Positions 1 through 12,220 of a DNA stretch of 47,598 nt are shown piece after piece (positions within the stretch are counted from its first letter, which is position 1; every line of letters starts with the position of its first letter). The DNA comes from Batkoa obscura (Eukaryota; Entomophthoromycota; Entomophthoromycetes; Entomophthorales; Batkoaceae): contig JASVEC010000119.1 in NCBI GenBank assembly GCA_030770535.1, positions 1 through 47,598 on the forward strand. The letters are read 5' to 3'. The position numbers were made by a program, and so were the translations under genes. The notes below the pieces were generated by a model. The model saw only the letters and a list, made by a program, of their open reading frames with translations, was not told the origin of the DNA and did not search any database.

Positions 1-73
1 TTTACTTTATAAAAAATACTCTATGAAATGTTTTTTTTTGCTTTTTTTTGGCATTATATTTGAATATTATATA

Positions 74-167
74 GGAGTGTTTTTTTAACTTCATTATTTT
101 TTCCATTTTTAGCGCTATTTAAGCGAAAAATTTGTTAGTAAAATTCTTAAACACAAAAATACATCCC
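74..167 (-). mobile_element. Miniature inverted-repeat element, copy 1
   Basis: The ends read GGAGTGT and ACATCCC. TATA on both sides is a possible 4-bp target duplication, though TATA is common here. The internal hairpin around AGCGCT and the TTAGTAAAATTCTTAAAC block are present. Minus orientation is used here for copies whose left end runs into TTCATTA. Confidence 0.85.
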
Positions 168-692
168 TATATTTATAATATCACAGATCATAAAATAACA
201 TTAATTAAAAGTATTAAAAATATAATGATTATTATATAATTTATTGAATATTTATATGTTTTATATTGAGTTTTTAAACGTTGTATTTGACCAAAAAACA
301 AACATTTGTATGTTATTTGAATTAATTCAATAAATAAATGTAGAATGCTAACTATTAAACTAATTTGTTATTTCTTACATTTTATTACAGTAATATTAGT
401 AATAAATTCAACTACACAAACTCATTAAAATCATTTCAGAATTATTGCAGATGGAATTTACTGTTTAAATTCAACCAAATTGAAGATACTTAAAATGCAT
501 TGCTAATTTAATTTAAGTCTTGATGGATTGGACATTATTAAAACAAGTTTAGTAGAAATTATTAAGTTTAAAAATAGTCTTTTCATGCTTCTTTTGACTA
601 TTTCTTTTATCTCTTGTCCTTCTTCCCAATTTTTGAAATGGTCAATACCAAAGACTTTAGATTAATAATAGTTGATAAAATCTTAATTATAT

Positions 693-786
693 GGGGATGT
701 GTTTTTTTGTTTAAGAATTTTACTACAATCTCCACTTAAATAGCACTTAAAAAATCGAAAAACAATGAAACAAAAAAAACAGACTC
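693..786 (+). mobile_element. Miniature inverted-repeat element, copy 2
   Basis: The left end is GGGGATGTG followed by the TTTAAGAATTTTACT block. The right end (CAGACTC) is diverged and no clear target duplication remains, so this is probably an older copy. Confidence 0.8.
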
Positions 787-1529
787 ATGTTTTAAATTTC
801 TAATCTATTTCCGAATATCTCAAATATAATAAGTTGATTTAAATAATCCTTAATTAGCTATAATGATTGAGTTTGGTCTCTAAATTCTATATGCATCTTC
901 TTTAATCGCGTTAATCGAACACTTGTTTTGCTATTGAGATTGTTTCGGTTATAATAAAACACATCCTATATTTGGACAACAATTCAATTGTTCAATGCTA
1001 TTATTGAGTATAATAAAATGCTTCATTAATCCCCTATATTCTTCAGTAAATTTCTTTTAATATTTCTTGTGTTCCAGATATTTATTTTAGTGGTTTACAT
1101 ATTCAAGTTCATCTTTATAGAATGAATAAGTTCAATTGTACAAAATAGTTCAACCTACAGCTTTAGATAAATGTTTGCTTAAAAAGATTATTTCAATAAT
1201 TTAAAAATGTAACTAATTTTTACCATAACTCAAAAAACAATAGCTCAAATAATGTATAAATAGGTAGGTTTATATTATAGTTTTTTATGCGGTTTCGAAA
1301 ATCAAATAAAAGTACAACCACAGCAAATAAGAAAATTGACCATCAAGTATTACACGTTGCACGTTTTTTGCTATTTTCTTATAGAAATCAGATTAAATTT
1401 CCACAGTATCCATATAAGCAATATTTCGGAAGTTTTTTATTAGGCAAACTTACTGGTGTACTATTATTGGCTGATATGAAATGGTAGTTAATTGAATAAA
1501 AAATGAGATCACTTTGGATATCCCCATAT

Positions 1530-1621
1530 GAGGATGTATTTTTCATCACTTTTTCCATTTTCTGAGCACTATTTGAGCAGAAGGATTGTTAGTAAAATTC
1601 TTAAACAAAAAATATATCCCC
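1530..1621 (-). mobile_element. Miniature inverted-repeat element, copy 3
   Basis: The ends are GAGGATG and TATCCCC around the usual core. The left terminus follows a TCCCCATAT just outside the element, perhaps a scrap of another copy. The target duplication is not clear. Confidence 0.8.
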
Positions 1622-1973
1622 ATGTATTACTTTTTTATTTTAAATCTTATTAAATAAAATAATAAGCTAATAGGTAATAAATAAAGATTGTATATAATAT
1701 ACAGGATAGCATGTGATTTCTAAACAGTATGAAGTATTATGGTTTTTTTTAAAATTAATCATAATACTTTTAGTTTATTTATATTTTTTAAAATATTCAA
1801 TACTATTTTTAAATCAAATCAGAAATTATTGTTAATTTCAAACAAGGTTTCATATTAAAAATAGCAATGTTCTATTTTAAAAGTAGGATAAGTATATGTA
1901 AAGGAAAAATGCTAGTAGAAAGAAAATCATAACCATTTTAATAAAAATAGTATAACAAATCTATACCATAAAA

Positions 1974-2046
1974 TGCTCCGTATAGGGCTTGAACCTATGA
2001 CCTTAGCGTTATTAGCACCACGCTCTGCCAACTGAGCTAACGGAGC
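1974..2046 (-). tRNA. tRNA-Ile (anticodon AAU)
   Basis: Read on the minus strand, 73 nt fold into a full cloverleaf: acceptor stem GCTCCGT/ACGGAGC, D arm GCTC/GAGC with AGTTGGCA, anticodon stem TGGTG/CGCTA with loop CTAATAA, and T stem ATAGG/CCTAT with TTCAAGC. The discriminator base is A. Anticodon AAT gives isoleucine, read as IAU after A34 editing. There is no intron and no encoded CCA, as expected for a eukaryotic nuclear tRNA. Confidence 0.96.
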
Positions 2047-2249
2047 TTTAATCTTAGCAGTTTAATAAAAAAGTAAATTTAAAATTAAAAAAACGATTTC
2101 AAAATTAAATTGTTTAGTTTGAGAAAATAAAAATGAGAAATCTATTTTAATTTTTTTAAACTTAAAAGACAAGGATGGATCAAAACCAAGGTAACTTGAG
2201 TTAGCTTTGCACCAACATAGACAGTTACTATATTGCTCAACTAGATCCT

Positions 2250-3863
2250 ATGTCCAATTCAAAGAAACGAAAGCGAAACGACAACATAAAAGAGCATAAC
2301 TCCTTACTTCAAGTCCTCAACCTGTTGTTCCCCGACAGTGAGTTAAAAACCAGTTATTCATCATCTCTACAGTCGGGTTATGACGCTACTTTAGAATTTC
2401 GACAAAATTTAAATGATCTTTTGGAACATTATAAAGGCAAAAGAATGGATAAATTGATTTTAAGTTATATTTTTAAAAGTTTAAATATTAATGACAAGGG
2501 ATTGTTAGATAAATCAATTTCATTGAAATCAATAGGAGATTATTATGGAATTAAAAGTAATTTTTAGTATTACTTGAATTATATATATATGATCCATTTA
2601 TTTTAGCAATTATTGATCTTTACCCTGAACTAACACTAAGTTCATTTGAAGAAGTTGAAAAGAAGATGGTGCCTATTGGGTTGGAAGGTAAATTTAAAAG
2701 GCTCTATCAAATGGAACAAAATGAACAACAAGTTATTTGTTGCTTTAATGAATTCAGCTTTATCAATTTAATGGATAGAGTTAAAGAAATTTGTATTTAT
2801 TGGTAGTAATTTATTGCATTTTATTGAATTATGTTTTCATACTATTTAGTTATTTCAATAACTCATCTGGGATAGGTAAAATCAAATCTTTGTTAATTGA
2901 TTCTAAATTAAATATTCGTGGGTTTATTATGCCAAAGTAAGTTATTATTACCAATATTTATTATTTTATTAATAAACATATAAAGATATTCAATTGATAT
3001 AAAAACGTTATTAAATTCAAAACGATATAAATTAACCGGAAGATTCAAATTTCATATAATTTATCAATTGGTATTAAAGTTAAATTTAATTCATCAATAT
3101 GATATTGTTCATAATGATTTAAGTGAAGTTAATGTGTTGTTAACTAAAAGTTTAATTGAACTATTAAATATTAGAGAAGAAAACGAAGAGAATATAAATA
3201 ATATTAAAAAACATTTAAATCCATACAATTTAAAAGATATTAAAGAGTATGAGCCAATTATTATTGATTTTGGTAAATCAATGTCACTAAACATGAATTT
3301 TATTAAAAATATACAAGTTAAAAGGCATAGTTTAATAAACAAAGATGACTTAATTCATTTACCTTTGATTAAATTATGTAAACCAGAACATGGGTTTGTT
3401 TTATATAGGTAATAATGATAATAAACAAATATAAATATTAATATAGTGTTAGTTATTAACTATCAGTTATTATAATAGATCTATTCTTACTATCCCTATC
3501 CATCATAAACAAGAGTTCATTCAACCGATTAAATTATATGACCCAAAAAAAGAAGATATTTATAGCTTAGGAATTTTAATATTTCGAATTTTAACTAATT
3601 TATCGCCATGGGGTGGAGTATTAGAAAAACAATTAAAGCAAATAAGAGAAATTATTGAAGATCCAATTGAACAATATAAACATTTAAAAAGAGACTTAAA
3701 AGATAATAATTGTTGGTTGGAATTATTATGTTTTTTATTACATCCAAAGCCAGAATTGAGATGGAACTCAAGAGAAATTGTAAAATATTTAAAAGTCAAT
3801 GCAAAAAAATTACTGGAAGAGTGTATAATGCTATCAAAGGCAAGGACAAAAAAGAGAATGTAG
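2250..3863 (+). CDS. Protein-kinase-like protein, five exons
   Basis: Joining exons 2250-2556, 2607-2802, 2850-2936, 2986-3408 and 3479-3863 through GT-AG introns of 47-70 bp gives one 465-residue frame. The C-lobe of a protein kinase is clear: catalytic loop VHNDLSEVNVLL, metal-binding IIDFGKS, subdomain IX KEDIYSLGILIF and subdomain XI LHPKPELRWNS. The hinge region is probably RGFIMPKYSIDIKTLL. The N-lobe is odd: I see no glycine-rich loop, and the strand that should carry the ATP-anchoring lysine reads QVICCF. The catalytic loop has HND rather than HRD. The N-terminus (about 20 residues) is very basic, like a nuclear localisation signal. The substrate and subfamily are unknown. It could be an active divergent kinase or a pseudokinase. 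Confidence 0.8.
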
Positions 3864-4814
3864 ATAAAATAAATTTGATGTTTTTTGAGCATTAAACGAA
3901 AATAGGAAGATTTAGAAATGAATAAACTTGAATTCAATATTCTTTTTCTATTATAATAAAATTAGTTTACTGTTAATCACTTTTTTTAAAACTTTAAAAT
4001 GTCATAAACCAACTACATGGAGATGTTTTTTTGGCTTCATTACTTTTTCCATCTTTTAAGCACTATTTGAGCAGAAAATTTATTGATAAAATTCTTAAAC
4101 ACAAAAATACATCCCCATATAGTCTAAAATTATTATTATTATTCAATTTATTATGACTTCTATAAACCAGCTAAACAGATTGAAAAATACTATAAAATGC
4201 AATCAAAGAAGTCCACATTCTAATCCTTTCCCCCCCAAAACTTTCAATCAAGCTAGTTCTTAGCTACTCAATCGACTTACCAGTGAGCAACTCAGCTTTA
4301 ATAAAGTTTCCAATAGAATGTCTTTTGGAAGGGTGCTGATCTTGCCAAAAATTGTTGAAAACAAAAACTAAGACAATAATATAAACAAGCCAAATGCACT
4401 CAACAAGTGCTACTCAAGCAAATAAAGATAAATTTTTAAAAGGTAACAAAAACTCTGTTCCTATTTAAGTCATACTTTTTTAATCAAGTGAAGCTTAATT
4501 GTAAGTAATCAATTAACAATAAAATTAATAAATACAATAAAAATTAACCCAATGGAGTTTTATTAGAGGTCATAGACTACGTAACCCCTAAAATTCAATG
4601 AGGTGGGATACAAAGAGTATTTAGAAACAATTTTATATCCAACTCCAAAAACTTATTGAAAGACAATATATTATTATATCAACTAAATGCAAAAAATAAT
4701 GTAAAATTAAATAAATTAAACTATTTTATTTAAACACTATTTTTTATTTTATTTTATTTTATTTAAAAATAATACAAACTTTCAAAATGCAAATCATTTA
4801 TACAATCATTCAAT
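3864..4814. other. Intergenic region between convergent genes
   Basis: The kinase-like gene (+) and the giant BAR gene (-) converge here. Apart from one miniature element (4019-4116) and a short (TTTTA)n run near 4740-4765, I see no gene or RNA. Confidence 0.6.
4019..4116 (-). mobile_element. Miniature inverted-repeat element, copy 4
   Basis: The ends are GGAGATG and CATCCCC with the full core. The flanks ACAT and ATAT are similar but not identical, so the target duplication has either changed or is not visible. Confidence 0.88.
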
Positions 4815-7800
4815 TTATGATTTTTCAAATTTAGCGAATGCAGAAGAAAATGAAGATTTTGAACTGGACTTATTATTTTTACCAAGGTTACGAGGAGGTG
4901 GTAAAGGAGAAGAATTTTTCTCAAATTGAGCTAATTTATCTAATATTGAATTGGATTTTTTATGTAGCCCAGTTTTAATCTCTTTAGCTGAAGTAGGTGT
5001 AGATGGTCCAGATTTATTTTTAATATCCATTTTAGCTTTATTGACATCTACGGCTAATGAGATAGATCTTTTGTGTGAGTTATTTGGATCATTATTTAAT
5101 TCTTCTTGTTCTTTATCTTCTTCATCTTGTTTGTTATTTTCTATTAAATGATTTAATTCATTTTCTGAATTTGAAATATCAGCTACTAATTTGGTCTGTT
5201 CTTCATTAATATCTTCTCCAGTTAAATCCATTTCTAAATCTGATTCATTAAGTTCATAACTCTCATTATTATTTTCATCTTCATCATGATTTATTGATCT
5301 TGGTGTATTTGGTGACATACTTTCTTGTGGGGAAGAATGATCTAATTCATTATTATCAACAGATAATAAATTAAATTCATTATTAAATTCATTAAACATA
5401 GAATCTTCTAAATTAATATCTATCGAATTAAAGGGTTCTTTTGTATCTATTTAAAATACTGTTAGTTCTACTATATTATAATTAAGAATGATAAACTCAC
5501 CGTTAATAGTATTATCTAATGAAATTGGTATACTACTTAATGAGTTAACAACATCTTCATTATTGTTATTATTATTTATTGATCCTTGTTTTACTTGGTC
5601 AATGTTATTTAAACTAAATTTAGTATCTAATGAAATAGGAATGCTATTTAATGAATTAAAAATAGAATTAGTAAAATCTTCATTCTCTTCTTCAACTTCT
5701 TGATTTAATTTATCTTCACTAATTTCAACATCTTCATCTTCATTAATTGGATCATCCTCATTAACTTCTAATTTTAATGGGATATCAATTTCGTCATCAC
5801 TTAATTCTTCATTTAAAATAATTGGTATCTCATTATCTTTGTTGATTTCCTTAGTTTCAGATGTAATTAACTCTTCTTCAGTCAATCGTTTTTGGGTTTC
5901 AATAGTATTAAGTTGCTCACTTAATCCCTCTTCTAATTCTTCATTTCCTTCAACCTCAACTTCATTAAATTCTAATTCATTAAATTCATTCTTAAATAAA
6001 CCAACTTTTTCGTCTAATGAAGTAACTAAATCTTCAGTTGTATTTTCTTCAATATGTTGATTTAATGAGGTTGATAAATCTTCAGTTATATTCTTTTCAA
6101 CTAGTTCATTTAAAGGTTTAGTTGAATCTTCAGTTACATTTTCCCTAATAGATTCATTAAAAGAAGTAGTCAAGTCTGATACACTTTTCTCAATTGGTTC
6201 ACTTAAGGAAGTGGTTAAATCCTTTATGTTTTCTTCAGCTGGTTCATTTAAATTATTAGTTAAATCTTCAACTATTTCCTTATCAACAATTTGATTTAAA
6301 GCGTCCGCTAAATTCGATCCATTAAATTCATTTAATGAAGTTGCTAAGTCAGTCCCAATAAAATTATTTAAAGAAGTAGTTAAATCTTCTGTTGCCTCTT
6401 TTTCAGTATCCTCATTTAAAGATTCAGTTAACTCTTCTGTTACTTCTTTTTCAATTGATTCATTTAATGAAGTATACAAATCTTCATCTATGTTCGTTTG
6501 ACTTTCTTGATCAAAACCTTCAACTTGTTTTGATTCTTCATTGATTTCAATATTTTCATTTTCAATAATATTATCTTTACTCAATTCTTTAGTAAGAATA
6601 ATTGGTTCATCATCTTGATCATTAATATCAGTATCAACTACAATGTCTTGATTTAAGTCTTTAATAATATCATTTTCACTCTCATGAACTTCATCAGCAG
6701 GATTACCAGCATCAATTTCATTTATAACATCGATAGTATTAACTTCTTCAACTTCGTTAATCTCATCCTCGTTAAACTTTTTATTTGGACTTAAACTTGA
6801 AGTTTCTACTAAATTAGAAATTGATTCAATCTTACTTGACATTTGTTTAGCAAAATCTAATAATGAATTTTCATTTTCAATGTCAATATTCAATTCATCA
6901 ATTTCCTTTTCATCATCAATTTCCTTTTCAATAGCTAAATTATCTGGGCTTTTAATTAATGTTTCATTTAAATTGTTAACTGAATTCAATAATTCATTAA
7001 CTACATGGTTAATTTGAGTTTCTTCTTCTGTTGTTGGGTTAAGAATTTCAACTTGTTCTAAACCGGATCTTGTGATTTCTTGTTGATTTTGAATAATGTC
7101 TTCATGTTTCAATTCTTTGGACTCGTTAATTGAAGTTTGATCTTCAGCCATTAGATTATTGAATGGAGTTTCTTCTTCAAAAGATTCAGCAACAGCCTGT
7201 TCTAAATCTAAATCAGGTCTTATGGTTTCCTGTTGATTTTCAATAATATCTTCATGCTTTAATTCTTTGGATTCATTAATTGAAGTTTGATCTTCAGTCA
7301 CTAAATCATCAGATGGAATTTCTTTTCCTAAAGATTTAGTAACAGCTTGTTCTTCCTTTTCATTTGAAGTATCTAATTCAACTTGTGGAGCTGAGATTGA
7401 GCTAACTTCTTTTTCTAAAGAATCAATATCACTCCCAACTTCTTGTTCTAAGCAATCACCATCAATCTCTTCTTCCTTTTCATTTAAATCAATTTGTTTA
7501 CCTCCAATCTCATCAACTTCAGTTTTGATTTCTCTTCCTTGGATTTGATTATCAATTTCATTAGCAACTGTAATTTCTTTTTCTTTTTCTTCTTCCAATT
7601 GATGCTCAACTTGACTTCCTTCTTCATACTGATTGATATTTAGTTCACTAATTTCATTAAATTCTAAAGCATTAATATTGTCCTTTGTTTCAGTGTCCAA
7701 ATTAAGTTCTTTATCTGATTCTTCAATTTGTTCATTATTTTGAATCTCTCTGATAATGTTATGTTCGTTATCATCTTGGTCTTCTAATTGATTTAATAAA

Positions 7801-10800
7801 TTAGATTCTTGAATTTCATTCTGCTTATCTCCTCCTTTATAAAATCCTAACATAGAAGAATAACCCATATCGCCTTGATCACTTTGAATATCAATTTCAT
7901 TTTCACTAAGTTCCTTATCCTCATCTAATTCCTCATCTAATTCCTCATCTAATTCGTTAGGAGTTAAATTATTATTATTAGGGGATTGATAAAATCCTAA
8001 AGTAGAACCATAGGCCATAGCGCCAACCTCAGATTGTGGTTCATAGCCAGCTTCAATTTCTTCAATTTCAATTTCTTCTTCCTCGGTTTCTTTATCAGCT
8101 TCAACTGCTTCTGTATCTTTTCCTAAATCCTCTTTATCTATAATAGGAGTTTGATAAAATCCTAGTGTATTATCATATGCCATGGCACCTACTTCTGATA
8201 AGGGTTCTTCAACATTCACTTCTTTTAACTTAGTCATTATACTTTCTAAATCTTCTTCTTCATTGGTGGAAGCTTCTTCTTCTTCTTCTTCTTCATTGGT
8301 ATCTTCACTTTCTTCACTTAATTTTTTATCTGAATGGTAAAACCCTAAGGTAGAATTATAAGCCTCATTTCCTTCATCAATTTCTTCGTTTGATTTTGGT
8401 ATAATAGTTTCAAAATTAGAAGTTTCTTCAGTTGATTCTAGTGCTTGAGAAATAGACTGCTCATCAAGGTTATTTAATGGAGTGTTTTCTACAATGTTAT
8501 CACTTTCAGCTTCAACAATAGGGAGATTGGGTTGAGCATTCAACTCCTCTTTTGACTTTTCTTCATCTTCTTTTTCTTCACTAGCTTCGCCAATTATATT
8601 AACGCTTCTAGGTTGAATGACAGGGTCGACTTGAGCCTCTAACTCTTTTTGAACCTCTTCCTGTCCACTAACCTCATCAGTTGGATTAACACTTTCAATT
8701 TCAACAGTAGAATCAAGTTGAGCTTTTGATTTTTCCTCAAATTCTTCGCTATCATCAACGACAATGTTCACACTTTTACCTTCGATAATGGATTCCTTTT
8801 CAGCCTCTTTTTCTCTACTGGCTTCATCGATCATGTTGATACTTTCAACAACAGTGAAATTGAGTTGATTTTCCAGCTCCTTTCCAGCTTCTTCTTCGCT
8901 ATTTTCAGCGATAACACTGTCACTTCTAGCTTTAATATGAGGCATCAACTCCTCCTCAACCTCTTCTTCTTCACTCAACTCATCAATTTTTTCCAATGGA
9001 GTCGGTACAAATTCATTTTCGAAATTAGGTCCATCATCCGAATATTCATCATCTTCACCTAAATTATATTGCTGATTAACGATACTAAATACTTGTTTTT
9101 CGGCTAATACATGTTCATGAAAGGTAGGACTTTCTCCATCTTCTATAGTATTATTGGGTAAATCCATATAACTGGTATTAGTTGGATTAAAAGTATTTGA
9201 TTCTTCAGTTTCTTGATGTAAAAAGGAGGATGCGGATGTAATTGGGATATCTACATTATTGGAGCGCATAGTGGAAGATTCCTCATCCTCTTCAGTTATT
9301 AATTGGCTATCGAAGGTGGGACTTTCGCCATTTTCAATTGTTTTTTCTAATTGAGTAATGAGTGCTTCTTCGCTAATTGATTCAGAGATTTCTTTTTCTT
9401 CAATAAGGGAGTTTAAAATGATATCATTATTTTCAATGGATCTTTCAATGATTTTTCCATCTTTAACTTCTTCAGTTTCAAAGACTGGAAGGGCACTTTC
9501 AGCTTCCTTAATAGTGAGTTTAGAATCTTGTTTTTCTTCAAATGAATCTAAAGAAACTTCATTATTTTTAAATTCATGTTCAATTATTTCTTTCTCATCT
9601 TCTTCAACTTCAAACGTTGGGAAGGGAGCTTTAAGAGCATCAGAGGTAGGTTTAAACGCTCCACTCCCTTCAATGATAGAATCTAATGCAACTTCATTAC
9701 CTTCAACAGATACTTTAATATTTTGTTCTACTTGATCTTCTTCGGTTTGCTCTGCTTCAAAGGTTGGAAGGACAATTTCGCTTTCTTCAAAGATGTTACC
9801 AAAAGTAGGTTGGTCTTCAGTAATGGAATTTAAATCATTTTCTTTATCTTCAACGGATTTTTCAATGGCTTGAACTCCTTCTTCATCTCCTTTGATCTTT
9901 TCTGGTATAACTGCAAGAGAAGTTTCACTTTCCTTAGGGAAAGATTTAGATTCTAACACCTCTTCAGTAAAAGAATGCAAATCAATATCGTTTGCCTTGG
10001 TTTTGTTTTCAATGATTGGTTCTTCTTCAACTTGATTGGTTTCAAAAGGTGGAAGAATATCTTCAAAAATTTCCTTTTCTTCAGCAAATGATTCTAAATC
10101 AACTTCACCTTCTTTAGTTTCCATAGCATCATCTTGATCTTCAACTTCATCTACTTGTAATGACTCAAATGGCGTTGAACTTTCCATAAAACAAGTAGGT
10201 ACTTCCATTTCTATTGAATTATTAAAAGTAGATTCAGGTAAACTGACTTCTTCTAAAATAATATCATTAGTAGTAGGTTCATTTAACATTGGTAAACTAG
10301 AAGTTTGTAAAGAAGAAGATTCTGCTTCAATAGAATGATAATTATTAATACTACTTTGATCATTACTAAGAGAACGATCTAAATCTACAGTAAGATCTGG
10401 TGTACCAGATAAATTCGAAAATTGATGGATCAAATTTTCATTTGAGTCTCGAATTAATTCTCTGTTAAAATTTGTTACTTTTGTTGAATATTGATCTTTA
10501 CTATCTTCATCTACTTCATTTTTATAGAATTCTCGACTTTCTTCAATATTGGAAGATGCATATTCAGGTTCAGATTGATCCATTATAGAAGGAGTTGCTG
10601 ATTTTAATATATCTGGTATAAAGATATGACGTGGTTCACTATCTTCAATCAAATCAGAACTTAAATGTTCGGAACTAGAATCATGGGCAATAGTATGAAC
10701 TGCTTCAGTAGAAGTAGTCGCTTGTGAAAATGGATTAAAGTAAGGGGCAGCTGAAGCATTAAAGGATGGTTCAATAACATTAATTTCTGGTTTAGATGGT

Positions 10801-12220
10801 TCAAGTGAATTGTTAGATAATATAGATGGTTCTCTTTCATTTAGAGTTGAATTAATATTAAGATTAATTGATTGTTGGTAAGCTGAATCTTCTTGATTAT
10901 TATCAGTATCAATCTCATTTGCTATTGATTTGTTTTCTACTGATTTGGTCAATGTATCATCTGGTACATTTGAATCATACACATGATTAAGCTCCTTTTT
11001 ATTATTTGAATCACTATCCGAATTAGAAGAATCTTTTTCATTATGAAGTAATTCTTGAGTAGCAACCATATCATTTAATTGAGGCAAAATATCCGACAAT
11101 AATTGGAATGCTTCTTTATGGTACCCCATCTGAGAAGTTATTAATTCTAACAAACGTTGGATAGTTTCTGGAGAATCAATTACATTCTTCATTAAGTGGG
11201 TAGCCATATCTAATACTTTTGTATAATTTTCTTCACATATGGTGAGTTCCGATTTAAGCTAACAAAAAGTTATTAATTACTCGTCAAACATTATCTGTTA
11301 ATCTTGTTTTACCTCGTCGCTTGGGTTATCACCACTATTATTACATCTAAGTTTTACATTATTAAGTGAAATTAAAGCATTATCTACATCTGTACAAGTT
11401 TTCTATAATAAAAAAGTAATATATTAATAAACAAATAATAAACAAATAACAACACTATTACTTCAATAAATTTAATATTTGTTTCAATATTAATTAACAA
11501 TGGTTCAATAAAGTTTTTAGTTAATATGGATTCCTAATAATAATAAAATAAATAAAATTGAAATCAACATTGATGTTACCATAGTAATAAGAGCATCCCC
11601 AATCTTTTGTTGAATAGTAGCTACTTTATATAATGCAGCACCTAATAAATGAAGTTTTAATATGAATATCAATTAAAATATTGTAAAATAGTTTACCTAA
11701 AGACTCTTCTACGCCAACATCGAGTCCACAATCAACGAATGCTAAAGCCATTGTATGATACGCAGTAGGATGGTCAATGGGCTCCGAGTTTAAAGAGTTA
11801 CTTTTGGAATGGGATCGTGGTCGATTTGAAGCAATTGAAGAAACACTGCCTTTTGATTGATGATTCGAATTGGAAGAATTGGAAGCTAAAGAATTGGTAA
11901 TGGAATTTGAAATCGAATTAATGGATTCTTTAACAAAAGTTAATTGCTCATTTTCTTTTTTACAACCTGGAAAAGCTTCTTTGGTGATTTTGACTAAATT
12001 AATTTGTACTTGCTTTAATACAGTCACCCGGGTTAATAAATCTTTATAGATTTTAGGATGGTCCAGTTTTTCCACTGGTTCTTCAGCAACTGTAGCCGGT
12101 TTGGACCACTAATTAAAGGTTCAATGTTAATATTCTTTTTTTTAGCTTTACTAATAAAGTTACTTGAAAACCATTAAGTGAACGAGTAAATGAAGAAAAA
12201 TTAAAACCTTTGTAACTCAT
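4815..12220 (-). CDS. BAR-domain protein (Gvp36 type) with giant acidic tail
   Basis: Seven exons on the minus strand (12220-12164, 12108-11697, 11641-11580, 11533-11462, 11402-11313, 11258-5501, 5446-4815) close in phase to a protein of 2360 residues. Roughly the first 290 residues are a BAR domain of the fungal Gvp36 type: start MSYKGF, then helices around VTVLKQVQINLVKITKEAF, YHTMALAFVDCGLDVG and SQMGYHKEAFQLLSDILP. Such domains form curved dimers that bind and bend membranes at the Golgi, endosomes or plasma membrane. The rest, about 2000 residues from a single 5.76 kb exon plus the last exon, is Glu/Asp/Ser/Asn-rich and probably disordered. It carries four copies of an STLGFY motif, eleven short DLTTSLNE-type repeats and a duplicated ESKELKHEDII block. 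The end turns basic and Ser-rich (PLPPPRN, then SSKSSFSSAFAKFEKS). Family members are usually 300-400 residues, so the tail is exceptional. Confidence 0.85.
5990..6485 (-). repeat. Eleven DLTTSLNE-type protein repeats in the BAR protein tail
   Basis: The frame encodes about eleven units of 12-16 residues with consensus [DE]LxTSLNExxEKxxTE. Units differ at several positions and at synonymous sites, so the array is not a recent slippage product. The alternation of Leu, Thr/Ser-Leu and acidic residues would suit short amphipathic helices or repeated docking motifs. The function is unknown. Confidence 0.8.
7835..8370 (-). repeat. Four STLGFY motif repeats in the BAR protein tail
   Basis: Four copies of a short motif lie about 49-57 residues apart: AYNSTLGFYHS, AYDNTLGFYQT, AYGSTLGFYQS and GYSSMLGFYKG. 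The spacers are acidic and diverged while the motif is kept, which points to selection on a short linear binding motif. I do not recognise it as a named motif. Confidence 0.85.

Larger units (their letters stand above)
1..1973. other. Gene-poor intergenic DNA with three miniature transposons
   Basis: This stretch is extremely AT-rich and holds no gene that I recognise. It contains three copies of the window's miniature inverted-repeat element (74-167, 693-786, 1530-1621). One 66-codon open frame at 1287-1487 (+) is unlike any family known to me and may be chance. Confidence 0.6.

Noticed and set aside
1287-1487. 66-codon open frame on the plus strand
   Set aside because: No start context, no recognisable domain and no neighbouring exon. 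It lies in transposon-rich DNA and is most likely chance.
9358-9735. Ser-rich open frame opposite the BAR gene
   Set aside because: It is the antisense shadow of a Glu/Asp-rich coding exon. GAA and GAT read backwards give TTC and ATC, so long Ser/Phe/Ile frames arise automatically.
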